Origin: Alkalicoccobacillus plakortidis
GTDB taxonomy: Bacteria > Bacillota > Bacilli > Bacillales > Bacillaceae_D
Length of the DNA stretch: 64,000 bases
Reading direction: 5' to 3'
NCBI RefSeq assembly: GCF_023703085.1
Contig: NZ_JAMQJY010000005.1
Coordinates: 1 to 64,000 of the forward strand
Shown: in pieces, positions 18,953-26,527 of the stretch
Layout: every line of letters starts with the position of its first letter
Numbering within the stretch: the first letter of the stretch is position 1
Translations under genes and position numbers: made by a program
Notes under the pieces: generated by a model
Told to the model about the DNA's origin: nothing
Databases searched by the model: none
Seen by the model: the letters and a program-made list of their open reading frames with translations, nothing else

Positions 18953-19478
18953 TCCAGGCTACCCCCTCATCAAGCTGCATCTTCAACATCTTTTTTGCTC
19001 GTTTTTGGGTAGATTTCACTGACATCACCGAAACTCCTATAATTCTCGCTGTATCAATCAGTGAAAAACCTTCAATATAACGTAGATGTAAGATCCTTCG
19101 ATACTTCAAAGGTAATCTCTCTATTGAATGTTGAAGGTCTGTGAGGATCTCACCCCGTTCAAATCCTCCATTATGTTCTATTAATTCCTCTTGCAGTGGA
19201 ATCGTTTTTAGTTGATTCTCCTGTTTCCTGTAGTAGTCAATAATCGCATTTCGTGCAATGACATAGATCCATGTTTTAAACGAAGATCGTTGTTTAAATT
19301 GATATAGTTTCGTTGACACTTTATAAAATACTTCCTGGAGAATCTCTTCAGCATCATTATAATTCTTCGTTTCCGTATAAATATAATGATAGATTTGACG
19401 CGCATATCGTTTATGTAATGCCTCTAAAGCGAGCTCATCGCCCTCGAGTATTCTATGTATTAATTCCTTATCATCCAA
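18945..19478 (-). CDS. ECF sigma factor
   Basis: Region 2 is present at residues 10-75 (ALEALHKRYARQIYHYIY, NDAEEILQEVFYKV, SFKTWIYVIARNAIIDYYRK) and region 4 at 115-165 (LPLKYRRILHLRYIEGFSLIDTARI). The start is set at TTG 19478, nine bases after GGAGGGGG; longer upstream frames lack a site. Cotranscribed with the anti-sigma-like gene. Repeat array 3 lies 100 bp upstream of its start. Confidence 0.85.
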   Translation of the reverse strand: MDDKELIHRILEGDELALEALHKRYARQIYHYIYTETKNYNDAEEILQEVFYKVSTKLYQFKQRSSFKTWIYVIARNAIIDYYRKQENQLKTIPLQEELIEHNGGFERGEILTDLQHSIERLPLKYRRILHLRYIEGFSLIDTARIIGVSVMSVKSTQKRAKKMLKMQLDEGVAWNG

Positions 19479-19658
19479 GCCTTCACTCCCCCTCCACCTA
19501 TATAGACGGATCAATCCATCTAAAAGTGGCACGAATTTTAAATAATTCTAAGAAATTGTAAGTTATAAGCTATTTAGCAAGAAAAATATTGAAAGTACCA
19601 AGGTGGATGGGGGTTCTAACAAGAGGTAGGAGTAGCCATCAAGAGAGGAGCGTGATTC

Positions 19659-20045
19659 ATCAAGAGCAATTCAATATCAAGCAAGACCGACCTAACTACT
19701 CTAAGAGGAACTCACTCTTTAGCAAGCTCCACCTTCTCTCTCCAAGAGCAACGCTCTCTTTAACAAGCTCCATCTCCTCTCTCCAAGAGGGACGATCTCT
19801 TTACCAAGACCGACCTCCTCTCTCCAAGAGCAACGCTCTCCTCTCCAAGCTCCACCTTCTCTCTCTAAGAAGAGCGCTCTCTTTAACAAGCTCCACCTCC
19901 TCTCTCCAAGAGCAACGCTCTCTTTACCAAGACCGACCTCCTCTCTCCAAGAAGAACGCTCTCTTCATCAAGCTCCATCTCCTCTCTCCAAGTGGAACGC
20001 TCTCTTTACCAAGACCACCCTCCTCACACCAAGAAGAACGCCCCT
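19659..20045. repeat. Tandem repeat array 3, 41-bp unit, about 9-10 copies
   Basis: The TCCAAG core (or its variant) falls at 19659, 19700, 19741, 19782, 19823, 19864, 19905, 19946, 19987 and 20028, exactly 41 apart. Unit: CTCTCCAAGAGCAACGCTCT plus CTTTACCAAGACCGACCTC. It is the reverse-complement orientation of arrays 1 and 2 (TCTTGGTAAAGAG). The half unit AGAGCAACGCTCT is self-complementary. The uninterrupted open frame over it is 166 codons but has no credible start site. Confidence 0.9.
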
Positions 20046-20127
20046 TCCAAAGCACTTCCACAACAAAAACAGACGGAACGGACAACTAAAATTGTCTGTT
20101 TCGCCTGTTTGGAACTTCGTATTTATT

Positions 20128-20499
20128 CTATTTCCGCCAGAACGCTGTATATTCAGCCTTGTCCTGAATGTTAAAGTCGATCAACTTCGCTAGTAATAAG
20201 AAGTCGGTCGGTTTTTTCCACTTCATTCGTATTAACTGCGCAGTGTGCTCATAACCTGCCGCCACAATGTCGGTAGAGAAACGATCAATGACAACTTTTT
20301 CAGGTGCTACAGCCAAGTGCTGTTTGGCCACGCTAAAACCAATAATAAATGTGTCATGGTCGGTAAACATCGGCTGATTCCATGCAATCTTTGGCACTAG
20401 ATTTGGATAGGTCTCTGATACCCATGCTAAAACCTCTTCTGTTCTGGCTCTATGTTCTGGGTTATCAATACCCGCTAAAAAATCTGAGAATACTTCCAT
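20128..20499 (-). CDS. DUF1801 / YdhG-type frataxin-like iron chaperone
   Basis: A 123-residue protein of the DUF1801 family. Visible blocks: [37 protein letters not shown], and [19 protein letters not shown]. subtilis YdhG (Fra) of this family delivers iron for cluster and haem assembly, which is the likely role here. A good AAGGAGGT precedes ATG 20499. Confidence 0.8.
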   Translation of the reverse strand: MEVFSDFLAGIDNPEHRARTEEVLAWVSETYPNLVPKIAWNQPMFTDHDTFIIGFSVAKQHLAVAPEKVVIDRFSTDIVAAGYEHTAQLIRMKWKKPTDFLLLAKLIDFNIQDKAEYTAFWRK

Positions 20500-20557
20500 T
20501 GTGTGTTACCTCCTTATTTCCGCTTTTTATACGATTGTATCATTTAAGACTTCAGTT

Positions 20558-21148
20558 CTACATGTCTTTAAACTGATCTAAATGGTTAAACAAGATATCT
20601 TTCAAGCGAGACTTATTTTCAGTATCCTCTAACCAGATTTCTACTGAAACACGAAATGCTGCCATATGTATGGCAACTAAAAAGCGGACGCGATCTCGAT
20701 TGGCACCTTTAATGTGAGAGCATAGTTCCTCACATATTAATGGCTCTGGTTCTAATAGTTTGTACAGAAATAAGGATGAGATAGATTCCGTTTGTTTTGA
20801 GATATGATAGCGAGTTAAAAGATTCTGTCTTTGTTGCTCATACTTCTGCGAAAGAAGAGAAAAGATGGATCGGAGTGCTTGTTGAACAGAAGCGTTTGAA
20901 TCCATTTGTTCCATTCTTTCTTTTTGTGTTGTTTGGGTAAAACCTGTGAGTACTTCTTCTTTAGACGTGAAATATCGAAAAAAGGTTCGGGAGGACATCA
21001 TGACTTCATCTGTAATGTCTTTAATAGATGTTTGTTCATACCCTTTTTCTAAAAATAGCCGAAGTGCAGCTTCTTCAATATCAGTTTGAGCCTTACGCTT
21101 CTTAGTCTCTCTTAGACTGCGATTACTTATATCATGATCTTCATTCAT
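20558..21148 (-). CDS. TetR-family regulator of the P450 locus
   Basis: Helix-turn-helix at residues 15-60 (AALRLFLEKGYEQTSIKDIT, SSRTFFRYFTSKEEVL), then an all-helical ligand domain. Start ATG 21148 has GGAGGAAAG upstream; a longer frame beyond it has no site. Divergent to a P450 gene whose promoter holds a palindrome, so it is a probable local repressor. Confidence 0.82.
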   Translation of the reverse strand: MNEDHDISNRSLRETKKRKAQTDIEEAALRLFLEKGYEQTSIKDITDEVMMSSRTFFRYFTSKEEVLTGFTQTTQKERMEQMDSNASVQQALRSIFSLLSQKYEQQRQNLLTRYHISKQTESISSLFLYKLLEPEPLICEELCSHIKGANRDRVRFLVAIHMAAFRVSVEIWLEDTENKSRLKDILFNHLDQFKDM

Positions 21149-21166
21149 TTTTACATCTTTCCTCCG

Positions 21167-21196
21167 TTGACATTTGTCACTCTGTGACACTATAAT
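21167..21196 (+). promoter_or_regulatory. Sigma-A promoter with TetR-type operator in the spacer
   Basis: TTGACA (21167-21172) and TATAAT (21191-21196) are separated by 18 bp. TGTCAC-TCT-GTGACA (21175-21189), a perfect inverted repeat, fills the spacer, so a bound repressor would exclude polymerase. It points toward the P450 gene. Confidence 0.75.
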
Positions 21197-21327
21197 TTTT
21201 CTATACTTTCCGTTTATCATTGGAACATTTGAACGTGCAAAGTAGCTTAAGATAACTCTATCACATCTATTCGACACTGGTCTTCTGAAAAATGACCTAG
21301 TTCTCCAAACAGAGAGGGTGAAGGAAA

Positions 21328-22582
21328 GTGAGCAGTACAGAAGAAGTACAAGAAAAAGTCTTAGGCTTTCTAAGCGGACAAAGTAGCGAGAATCCTTTTT
21401 CTTTGTTTGCACAACTTAGAGAAATGGGTCCGGTTATCTCGATACCAAATCCAATGGGAGATTCAGATAAGAATTCATGGATGGTAACGAAAATGGATGT
21501 TGCCACTCAAGTCTTAAAGAACCCGAAATTATTTACAGTCGATCCATCATCAATTGAACATGGAAGTGACTTCAGAGGAAAAATAGTAGAAGATTCCGAT
21601 GCTTCTCCTGATACCTTTTTCACTGGAAAATCGATGCTCTTTATTGATGGTATCGATCACAAACGATTAAGGCTGTTAGTATCTAAAGCTTTTACCCCTA
21701 AATATATGGAAGGCTTACGTCCTCGCATTCAGGAAATTGCAGATGAACTCATTAATCAAGTTCAATCTAATGGTGAAATGGACCTTGTGAAGGATTACGC
21801 GTATCCTTTACCAATAAATGTTATATCCGAGATGCTTGGTGTTCCCCCAGAGGATCGAGCGAACCTCCAGATTTGGTCCTCTGCTATTGCTAAAGGTTTA
21901 GGCTTGGGGAAAACAAGATCCTACTGTTCAAATACATTTAAAGGAGTTTGGCGAATATACCAAGGAACTTGTTGCTAAAAAACGAACAAATCCTAAAGAT
22001 GACTTAATTAGCCAACTCATTGCGATTGAAGAAGAAGGCGAACGTCTAGATGAGAGTGAATTAATTTCTATGATCACATTGCTTATATTTGCCGGCCACG
22101 AGACTACGTCTAATCTAATTGCCACAGGTAGTATGATGTTATTTGATCACCCAGAGCAATTAGACCAACTAAAAGCAAATTTGCATCTAGTTCCTACAGC
22201 CGTAGAGGAATTATTACGTTTTAATGGCCCCTCTACTAGTGTTGGACCCCGATTTGCTAAAGAAGATCTAGAATTAGCTGGTCAATCGATCAAAAAAGGA
22301 GATATGCTTCTTGTGATGGTTAAGTCGGCAAATCGTGATGAAGAGAAATTTTCTAATTCAGATGAATTAGATATTACTCGCGATGTTCACCGCCACCTGG
22401 CATTTGGTTTTGGTATGCATATGTGTCTTGGCGCGCCCCTTGCTCGTGTAGAGGGAGACATCGCTTTTACAACACTACTCAATAGATTACCTAACTTACG
22501 CCTTAGTATTCCTCCTGAAGAAGTGAATTGGCAATTCTCACTTTCCTCACAGGGATTAGAATCTCTACCTGTTTCATTTTAA
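21328..22582 (+). CDS. Cytochrome P450 with one-base frameshift
   Basis: Two frames share P450 marks: N-terminal part through ALIDE-type helices, then from 22070 the I-helix AGHETTSN, the ExxR-containing VEELLRFNGP, and the haem loop FGFGMHMCLGAPLAR. At 21901-21907 GGCTTGG should be GGCTGG; removing one T gives ...IAKGLGWGKQDPTVQIHLKEF, a continuous 418-residue bacterial P450. Start GTG 21328 follows GAAGGAAA. Substrate unknown; the adjacent SDR suggests an oxidation-then-dehydrogenation pair. Confidence 0.85.
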
Positions 22583-22608
22583 ATTGAATTTAATTGGAGG
22601 TCCTTAGT

Positions 22609-23370
22609 ATGCAATTAGAGAATAAAGTAGCCATCGTAACAGGAGCCGCATCAGGAATGGGAAGGGCTATCGCCGAATTGTACGCGAAAGAAGGGGCCAA
22701 GGTTGTTGCCGCTGATATCAATCAAGCAGGTGTTGAGGAAACGGTTCATACAATTAAAGAGTCAGGTGGACAAGCAACCGCCATACGAGTGGATCTTGCG
22801 AAACGTGAAGAAGCAGAATCAATGATTGATTTAGCTGTAGAGACCTATGGAACTCTAGACATTCTAGTGAACAATGCTGGTATTATGGATGCTTTTGAAC
22901 CAGTCGGTGATATAACAGATGAGAAATGGGATTTACTTTTTGATATTAATACCAAAAGTGTTATGTATACAATGCGTAAATCCATTCCCATTTTCTTAGA
23001 GAAGAAACAGGGTATTATTGTAAATGTTGCATCTACTGGCGGTATCAGTGGAGCGCATGCCGGAGCTGCTTATGGAGCATCTAAACACGCTGTAGTGGGT
23101 CTAACCAAAAATACTGGATACATGTATGCGAATGAAGGCATTCGTTGTAACGCCATTGCTCCAGGTGGTGTGGCAACAAACATTACATCAAGCCTAAAAC
23201 AGCCTAATTCGTTCGGTTTGGAACGCATTAAAAAGACGACATCTGTGATGCCACGTGTAGGAACAGCTGAAGAAATCGCAAAGGTTGCGCTATTTCTTGC
23301 TTCAGAGCAATCAAGCTTTGTAAATGGAACAGTACTTGCTGCTGATGCTGGCTGGACTGGTGCATTTTAA
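22609..23370 (+). CDS. Short-chain dehydrogenase/reductase (SDR)
   Basis: Classical SDR of 253 residues: VAIVTGAASGMGRAIAEL (TGxxxGxG), LVNNAGIMD (NNAG), the catalytic Ser in VASTGG, and YGASKHAVVG (YxxxK) with the Asn before them. ATG 22609 follows GGAGG; an upstream frame is rejected. Oxidises an alcohol with NAD(P), probably in the same pathway as the P450. Confidence 0.9.
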   Translation: MQLENKVAIVTGAASGMGRAIAELYAKEGAKVVAADINQAGVEETVHTIKESGGQATAIRVDLAKREEAESMIDLAVETYGTLDILVNNAGIMDAFEPVGDITDEKWDLLFDINTKSVMYTMRKSIPIFLEKKQGIIVNVASTGGISGAHAGAAYGASKHAVVGLTKNTGYMYANEGIRCNAIAPGGVATNITSSLKQPNSFGLERIKKTTSVMPRVGTAEEIAKVALFLASEQSSFVNGTVLAADAGWTGAF

Positions 23371-23380
23371 CTTTTCATAA

Positions 23381-23420
23381 ACGAACTGAGACATTTAAAC
23401 TGTCCAGTTCGTTTTTTTCA
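23381..23420 (+). terminator. Terminator after SDR gene
   Basis: AACGAACTG and CAGTTCGTT form a 9-bp stem with a loop of about 16 bases, followed by TTTTTT. Confidence 0.75.
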
Positions 23421-23426
23421 TGATTA

Positions 23427-23600
23427 TCACGCCAGTGGCAGGTCTTTATGAGTTTCTGTCATCTGGTCATGCATTTCGACTACTGCTTTGACCAGGGGAT
23501 GAGTTTGGTCATTCCCAAAGGACTGATGTCGCTTGGGAGTAGAATCGACAGAATAAGTTGAGGATGAGGCTAACACAACAAGGAATCCAAAAAATAAAAA
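23427..23600 (-). CDS. Possible small secreted protein lacking a clear start
   Basis: A coding-like frame ends with a TGA at 23427-23429. It reads GFLFFGFLVVLASSSTYSVDS (a signal-peptide-like segment, here described in part) and then a hydrophilic HPLVKAVVEMHDQM. No ATG, GTG or TTG with a ribosome site lies at its head; AAGGAG occurs 4 codons before the hydrophobic part, so the start may be damaged or unusual. Treat as a remnant or an unread small gene. Confidence 0.3.
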   Translation of the reverse strand, partial: FLFFGFLVVLASSSTYSVDSTPKRHQSFGNDQTHPLVKAVVEMHDQMTETHKDLPLA

Positions 23601-23640
23601 GCCTCTCCTTAAGGAGAAAGCTTAATAGAATAACTCTCAA

Positions 23641-24069
23641 CTATCCCTTCGATATTTCCAGTAGTTTAAGATTACTATTTACAAGATCATGAAGTGTATA
23701 TTGATTCATTGATTCTAAAAAGGCTGACAATGCTTCTTCTACGTACTCTGTTAATGAGCAGGGGTTATGAAATTGCGCATTAACTTTTACTTCAACAAGG
23801 GAGATTAATTCAAGGTTTTCTAATTCTTTAATTAAACTGCCTAGTCGAATGCTAGTTGGCTCTACGTTGAGTTTATACCCACCATTTCTACCTCTAATAG
23901 AATGTAAATAGCCAAGTTCATTAAGATTCCAAAAAATTTTTTTCAAGTGATTTATAGGCATTTCATAAAAGGTTGAAACTTCTTCAACTGTAACCAACTT
24001 ATCTTTAGGTGCAGCGTTTATATACATAAGTGTTCTTAGTGCATATTCTGTGTAATTGGTTAGCCTCAT
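23641..24069 (-). CDS. Rrf2-family transcriptional regulator
   Basis: A 142-residue Rrf2 protein: MRLTNYTEYALRTLMYI, then the winged helix (MPINHLKKIFWNLNELGYL, GGYKL). Iron-sulfur members (NsrR/IscR) carry three Cys after residue 90; here only one Cys is present (NPCSLTEY), so a canonical cluster is unlikely. Located downstream of the class D sortase gene with 41 bp between, so it may belong to that operon. Confidence 0.8.
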   Translation of the reverse strand: MRLTNYTEYALRTLMYINAAPKDKLVTVEEVSTFYEMPINHLKKIFWNLNELGYLHSIRGRNGGYKLNVEPTSIRLGSLIKELENLELISLVEVKVNAQFHNPCSLTEYVEEALSAFLESMNQYTLHDLVNSNLKLLEISKG

Positions 24070-24110
24070 TTATCAAACCCCCACTTAAATAGTCTCAGTT
24101 TCCTACTAAA

Positions 24111-24749
24111 TCATCCAATTGGATATGCATAAATGACATAACGTTCTGGAGCATTATTAATATATTCAAACGGATAGCAAGTTGTAATAACCAAGATTTC
24201 TTCATCCATCTCTCTAATAACAGTTCGATCATCCTCTGACACTATATCTGTATGCCGCATTTCATATCTAAAGGAACCATAGGGCATGTGTAGAGTAAAT
24301 GTATCTCCTATTTCTAACTGCCCGAAGTCTCGAAAGACTGTATCCCTATGACCTGAAAGCAGAATCTGGTTTTCTCCTCCTGGCAATGAAGATTGTGGTA
24401 AATGTCCAACTCCTTTAGCTAGATCATCTGGACTTGTCCCTTCCACAACTGGCACACTCCTATCCAGTGCATCAATATCTAGTATTGCAAATGCCTCTTC
24501 TTCCTGAACAGTAAAAGATTCATATGAATCTATTGTTTGCTCAGAGGTAGAGGAATCCAATGAATCATGCGAACTTGTTTGAATATCTCCATTTCTGCTT
24601 TTCGTTGTAGTTGGCTTATCCCTTTCAATAAGTTGTAAGGCTTGTGCCATAGCATCATTTTGCAAGGAATTATTTTGATAGGTTTCATAGCCAAACCATG
24701 ACAAAAGGATAACTCCAATAATGATTAAGATATTACTAGCCCATTTCAT
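24111..24749 (-). CDS. Class D sortase
   Basis: A 212-residue membrane-anchored transpeptidase: one N-terminal helix (ILIIIGVILLSWFGYET), low-complexity linker to residue 80, then the sortase barrel with HLPQSSLPGGENQILLSGHRD (catalytic His) and LVITTCYPF (TLxTC-like catalytic Cys). A distal Arg follows in NAPERYVIYAYP. Class D sortases cleave LPXTA-type signals; two LPXTA proteins lie in the window, one immediately upstream in the same operon. Confidence 0.88.
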   Translation of the reverse strand: MKWASNILIIIGVILLSWFGYETYQNNSLQNDAMAQALQLIERDKPTTTKSRNGDIQTSSHDSLDSSTSEQTIDSYESFTVQEEEAFAILDIDALDRSVPVVEGTSPDDLAKGVGHLPQSSLPGGENQILLSGHRDTVFRDFGQLEIGDTFTLHMPYGSFRYEMRHTDIVSEDDRTVIREMDEEILVITTCYPFEYINNAPERYVIYAYPIG

Positions 24750-24767
24750 CGTTCATCACCTTCATTT

Positions 24768-26465
24768 CTAAGACTCCACCCCTGTCAAAAACTTGTAATA
24801 TGCACAGTAGCCAGATAAGTAATGCTCTGAATCATCTATGCGGGATCGAAAGGAGTGATGTCGAATAAAAAAGCTACCTAGTATACGTTTCGGGTTTTTA
24901 AAATACATGGCAGTTTCGGGATAAAAGAAACCGTTCCGTTGATAATCTGCTCGTTTATGAATGGTTTGCTCTATCCTTTCTTGGATACCATCAGTAAGTA
25001 AGTCGCTAAAACCCTTTACCTCCATACGTTTTGTCATATTCCAGCCCGCCAACGTAAGCTCCAGGAAGGTTGGGTATGTTGTATGACGCTGATAGATAAA
25101 TGAGAGTTTATTACTCACATTTTTTAATCCAAAAATAAAATATTCACGCTTTGGCCGATATTTTGTCAGTTCATTTGTACAATAACTCAACCAATGATCA
25201 TGGTGGCGCCAATGGTTTTTTTCAATAAAATAGGAAAATGCTTTTTCCACAGATGTGATCCATTTCTCATCCGAATTGACTGCATAAAGTCGCATGAGAG
25301 CAAATGCAGCTTCCCCGTCATAATAAACAATACGAAAACGTTCTTTTAACTCAAGTGAATGGGTGTATAGTACATGATCAAACCTTCCCGTATGATCTTG
25401 CATTTGCAGTATTCCATCTCCAAGCATCATGGCAAACGGTAAATACGTTTTGTCATCGAAAACCTCTTGATATTTTGTTAATGCTAAGATAGCTGCTGCA
25501 TTTGCACCAAGTTTGATCTCTTCTTTTTCAGGTGTTTCTCCATCTATTAAGTAAGCCAACTCTTGACCATTTTTATAATAGGTCCGGCTGCCTTTATCTT
25601 TTAAATATGATAATCCTCTTTGGATTGCTTTTTTTAGATCCTCATTCGGAAATAGCTCATAAGCTTCAGCCATAGCGTAAAGCGTGCTTGCGTGTCTAAG
25701 TATGTTATAGAAATGTATCTCCTTATCAAAACAAGAAAAATACCCATAGATGAACTTACCGTTATGTTGCACTTGATCAGCTAAAAAGGTAGAACTCTTA
25801 GTAATTAGTTCCTTGACTTGCTTTTGATCGAGTTCTTCGTTTCTTCGCCCGTTATCCAGATCTGTTTGTTTTAGAGTAACTAGCTTACCCTTCTCATCAT
25901 AAAAAAAGGAACGAGTGTTGAATATCCTAACCTCTTTCACTCTGTTTAGAAAAGTTACTTTGGATAAAAATGGTCTATGTTTTTTTATATAATGCTGCAT
26001 ATTTCTTTGTTGTATGAATCCTCTTTTCTTCTGAGAATCCACTTGAATAATGGCATTTCCATTTAATTCTTGTTCTAAAAATGAAAATTGATAGTGTTCA
26101 TCAAACGAAACTCCTTTACGAAAGTAGTTCTTTTTTGTGCTTGATATTAGTTGAATAAATTCTTCAATTGTAAGTATCTCTTCCTTTTCAACAACATCAA
26201 TTTTGATCCACTCATAGTTCCTATTTGACTTATCAGCATGTTTCATAGCATTCTTTTTAGCTTGTTTCCAAGCTTCTTTAAAAGAGGGTTGATAGACATT
26301 TAAGACATCTGCTCTTTCATTTTGACAGCCCATTGAAAGAAACAAGATCACTTTCTTGGATTTATTTACTGTTTGAAAATAAGAAAGTTGTTCAAATGTT
26401 AAATAAAACTTGTCTAGTTTTTCTTCAATATTGGTACTTGGTTTTACCATTTGAGCAGATCTCAT
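24768..26465 (-). CDS. Uncharacterised 565-aa protein between sortase and its substrate
   Basis: No signal peptide or membrane helix. Residues 1-230 form an alpha/beta domain I do not recognise. From about residue 235 the protein has alternating helical hairpins and aromatic turns (YGYFSCFDKEIHFYNILRHAS, LGANAAAILALTKYQ, YYDGEAAFALMRLYA, ELTLAGWNM), a pattern seen in alpha/alpha-barrel enzymes such as glycoside hydrolases and epimerases. A cytoplasmic enzyme that modifies or builds a sugar on the acidic surface protein is possible but unproven. Confidence 0.55.
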   Translation of the reverse strand: MRSAQMVKPSTNIEEKLDKFYLTFEQLSYFQTVNKSKKVILFLSMGCQNERADVLNVYQPSFKEAWKQAKKNAMKHADKSNRNYEWIKIDVVEKEEILTIEEFIQLISSTKKNYFRKGVSFDEHYQFSFLEQELNGNAIIQVDSQKKRGFIQQRNMQHYIKKHRPFLSKVTFLNRVKEVRIFNTRSFFYDEKGKLVTLKQTDLDNGRRNEELDQKQVKELITKSSTFLADQVQHNGKFIYGYFSCFDKEIHFYNILRHASTLYAMAEAYELFPNEDLKKAIQRGLSYLKDKGSRTYYKNGQELAYLIDGETPEKEEIKLGANAAAILALTKYQEVFDDKTYLPFAMMLGDGILQMQDHTGRFDHVLYTHSLELKERFRIVYYDGEAAFALMRLYAVNSDEKWITSVEKAFSYFIEKNHWRHHDHWLSYCTNELTKYRPKREYFIFGLKNVSNKLSFIYQRHTTYPTFLELTLAGWNMTKRMEVKGFSDLLTDGIQERIEQTIHKRADYQRNGFFYPETAMYFKNPKRILGSFFIRHHSFRSRIDDSEHYLSGYCAYYKFLTGVES

Positions 26466-26493
26466 TTATTTTTCCTCCTTTTTGGTTTAAAAA

Positions 26494-26520
26494 TGAAGGA
26501 GGGAGATTAACTCCCCCCAT
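26494..26520 (-). terminator. Stem-loop between surface-protein and downstream genes
   Basis: On the minus strand GGGGGGAGTTAATCTCCCTCC is followed by TTCATTTTT, in the gap between the (DA)n gene and the 565-residue gene. It could reduce downstream expression relative to the abundant substrate. Confidence 0.5.
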
Positions 26521-26527
26521 ATATTTA

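Noticed and set aside
18945..19532. GGCTTGG near the start of the 19-kb sigma gene as another insertion
   Set aside because: TTG itself is the best start codon after GGAGGGGG; no frame conflict.
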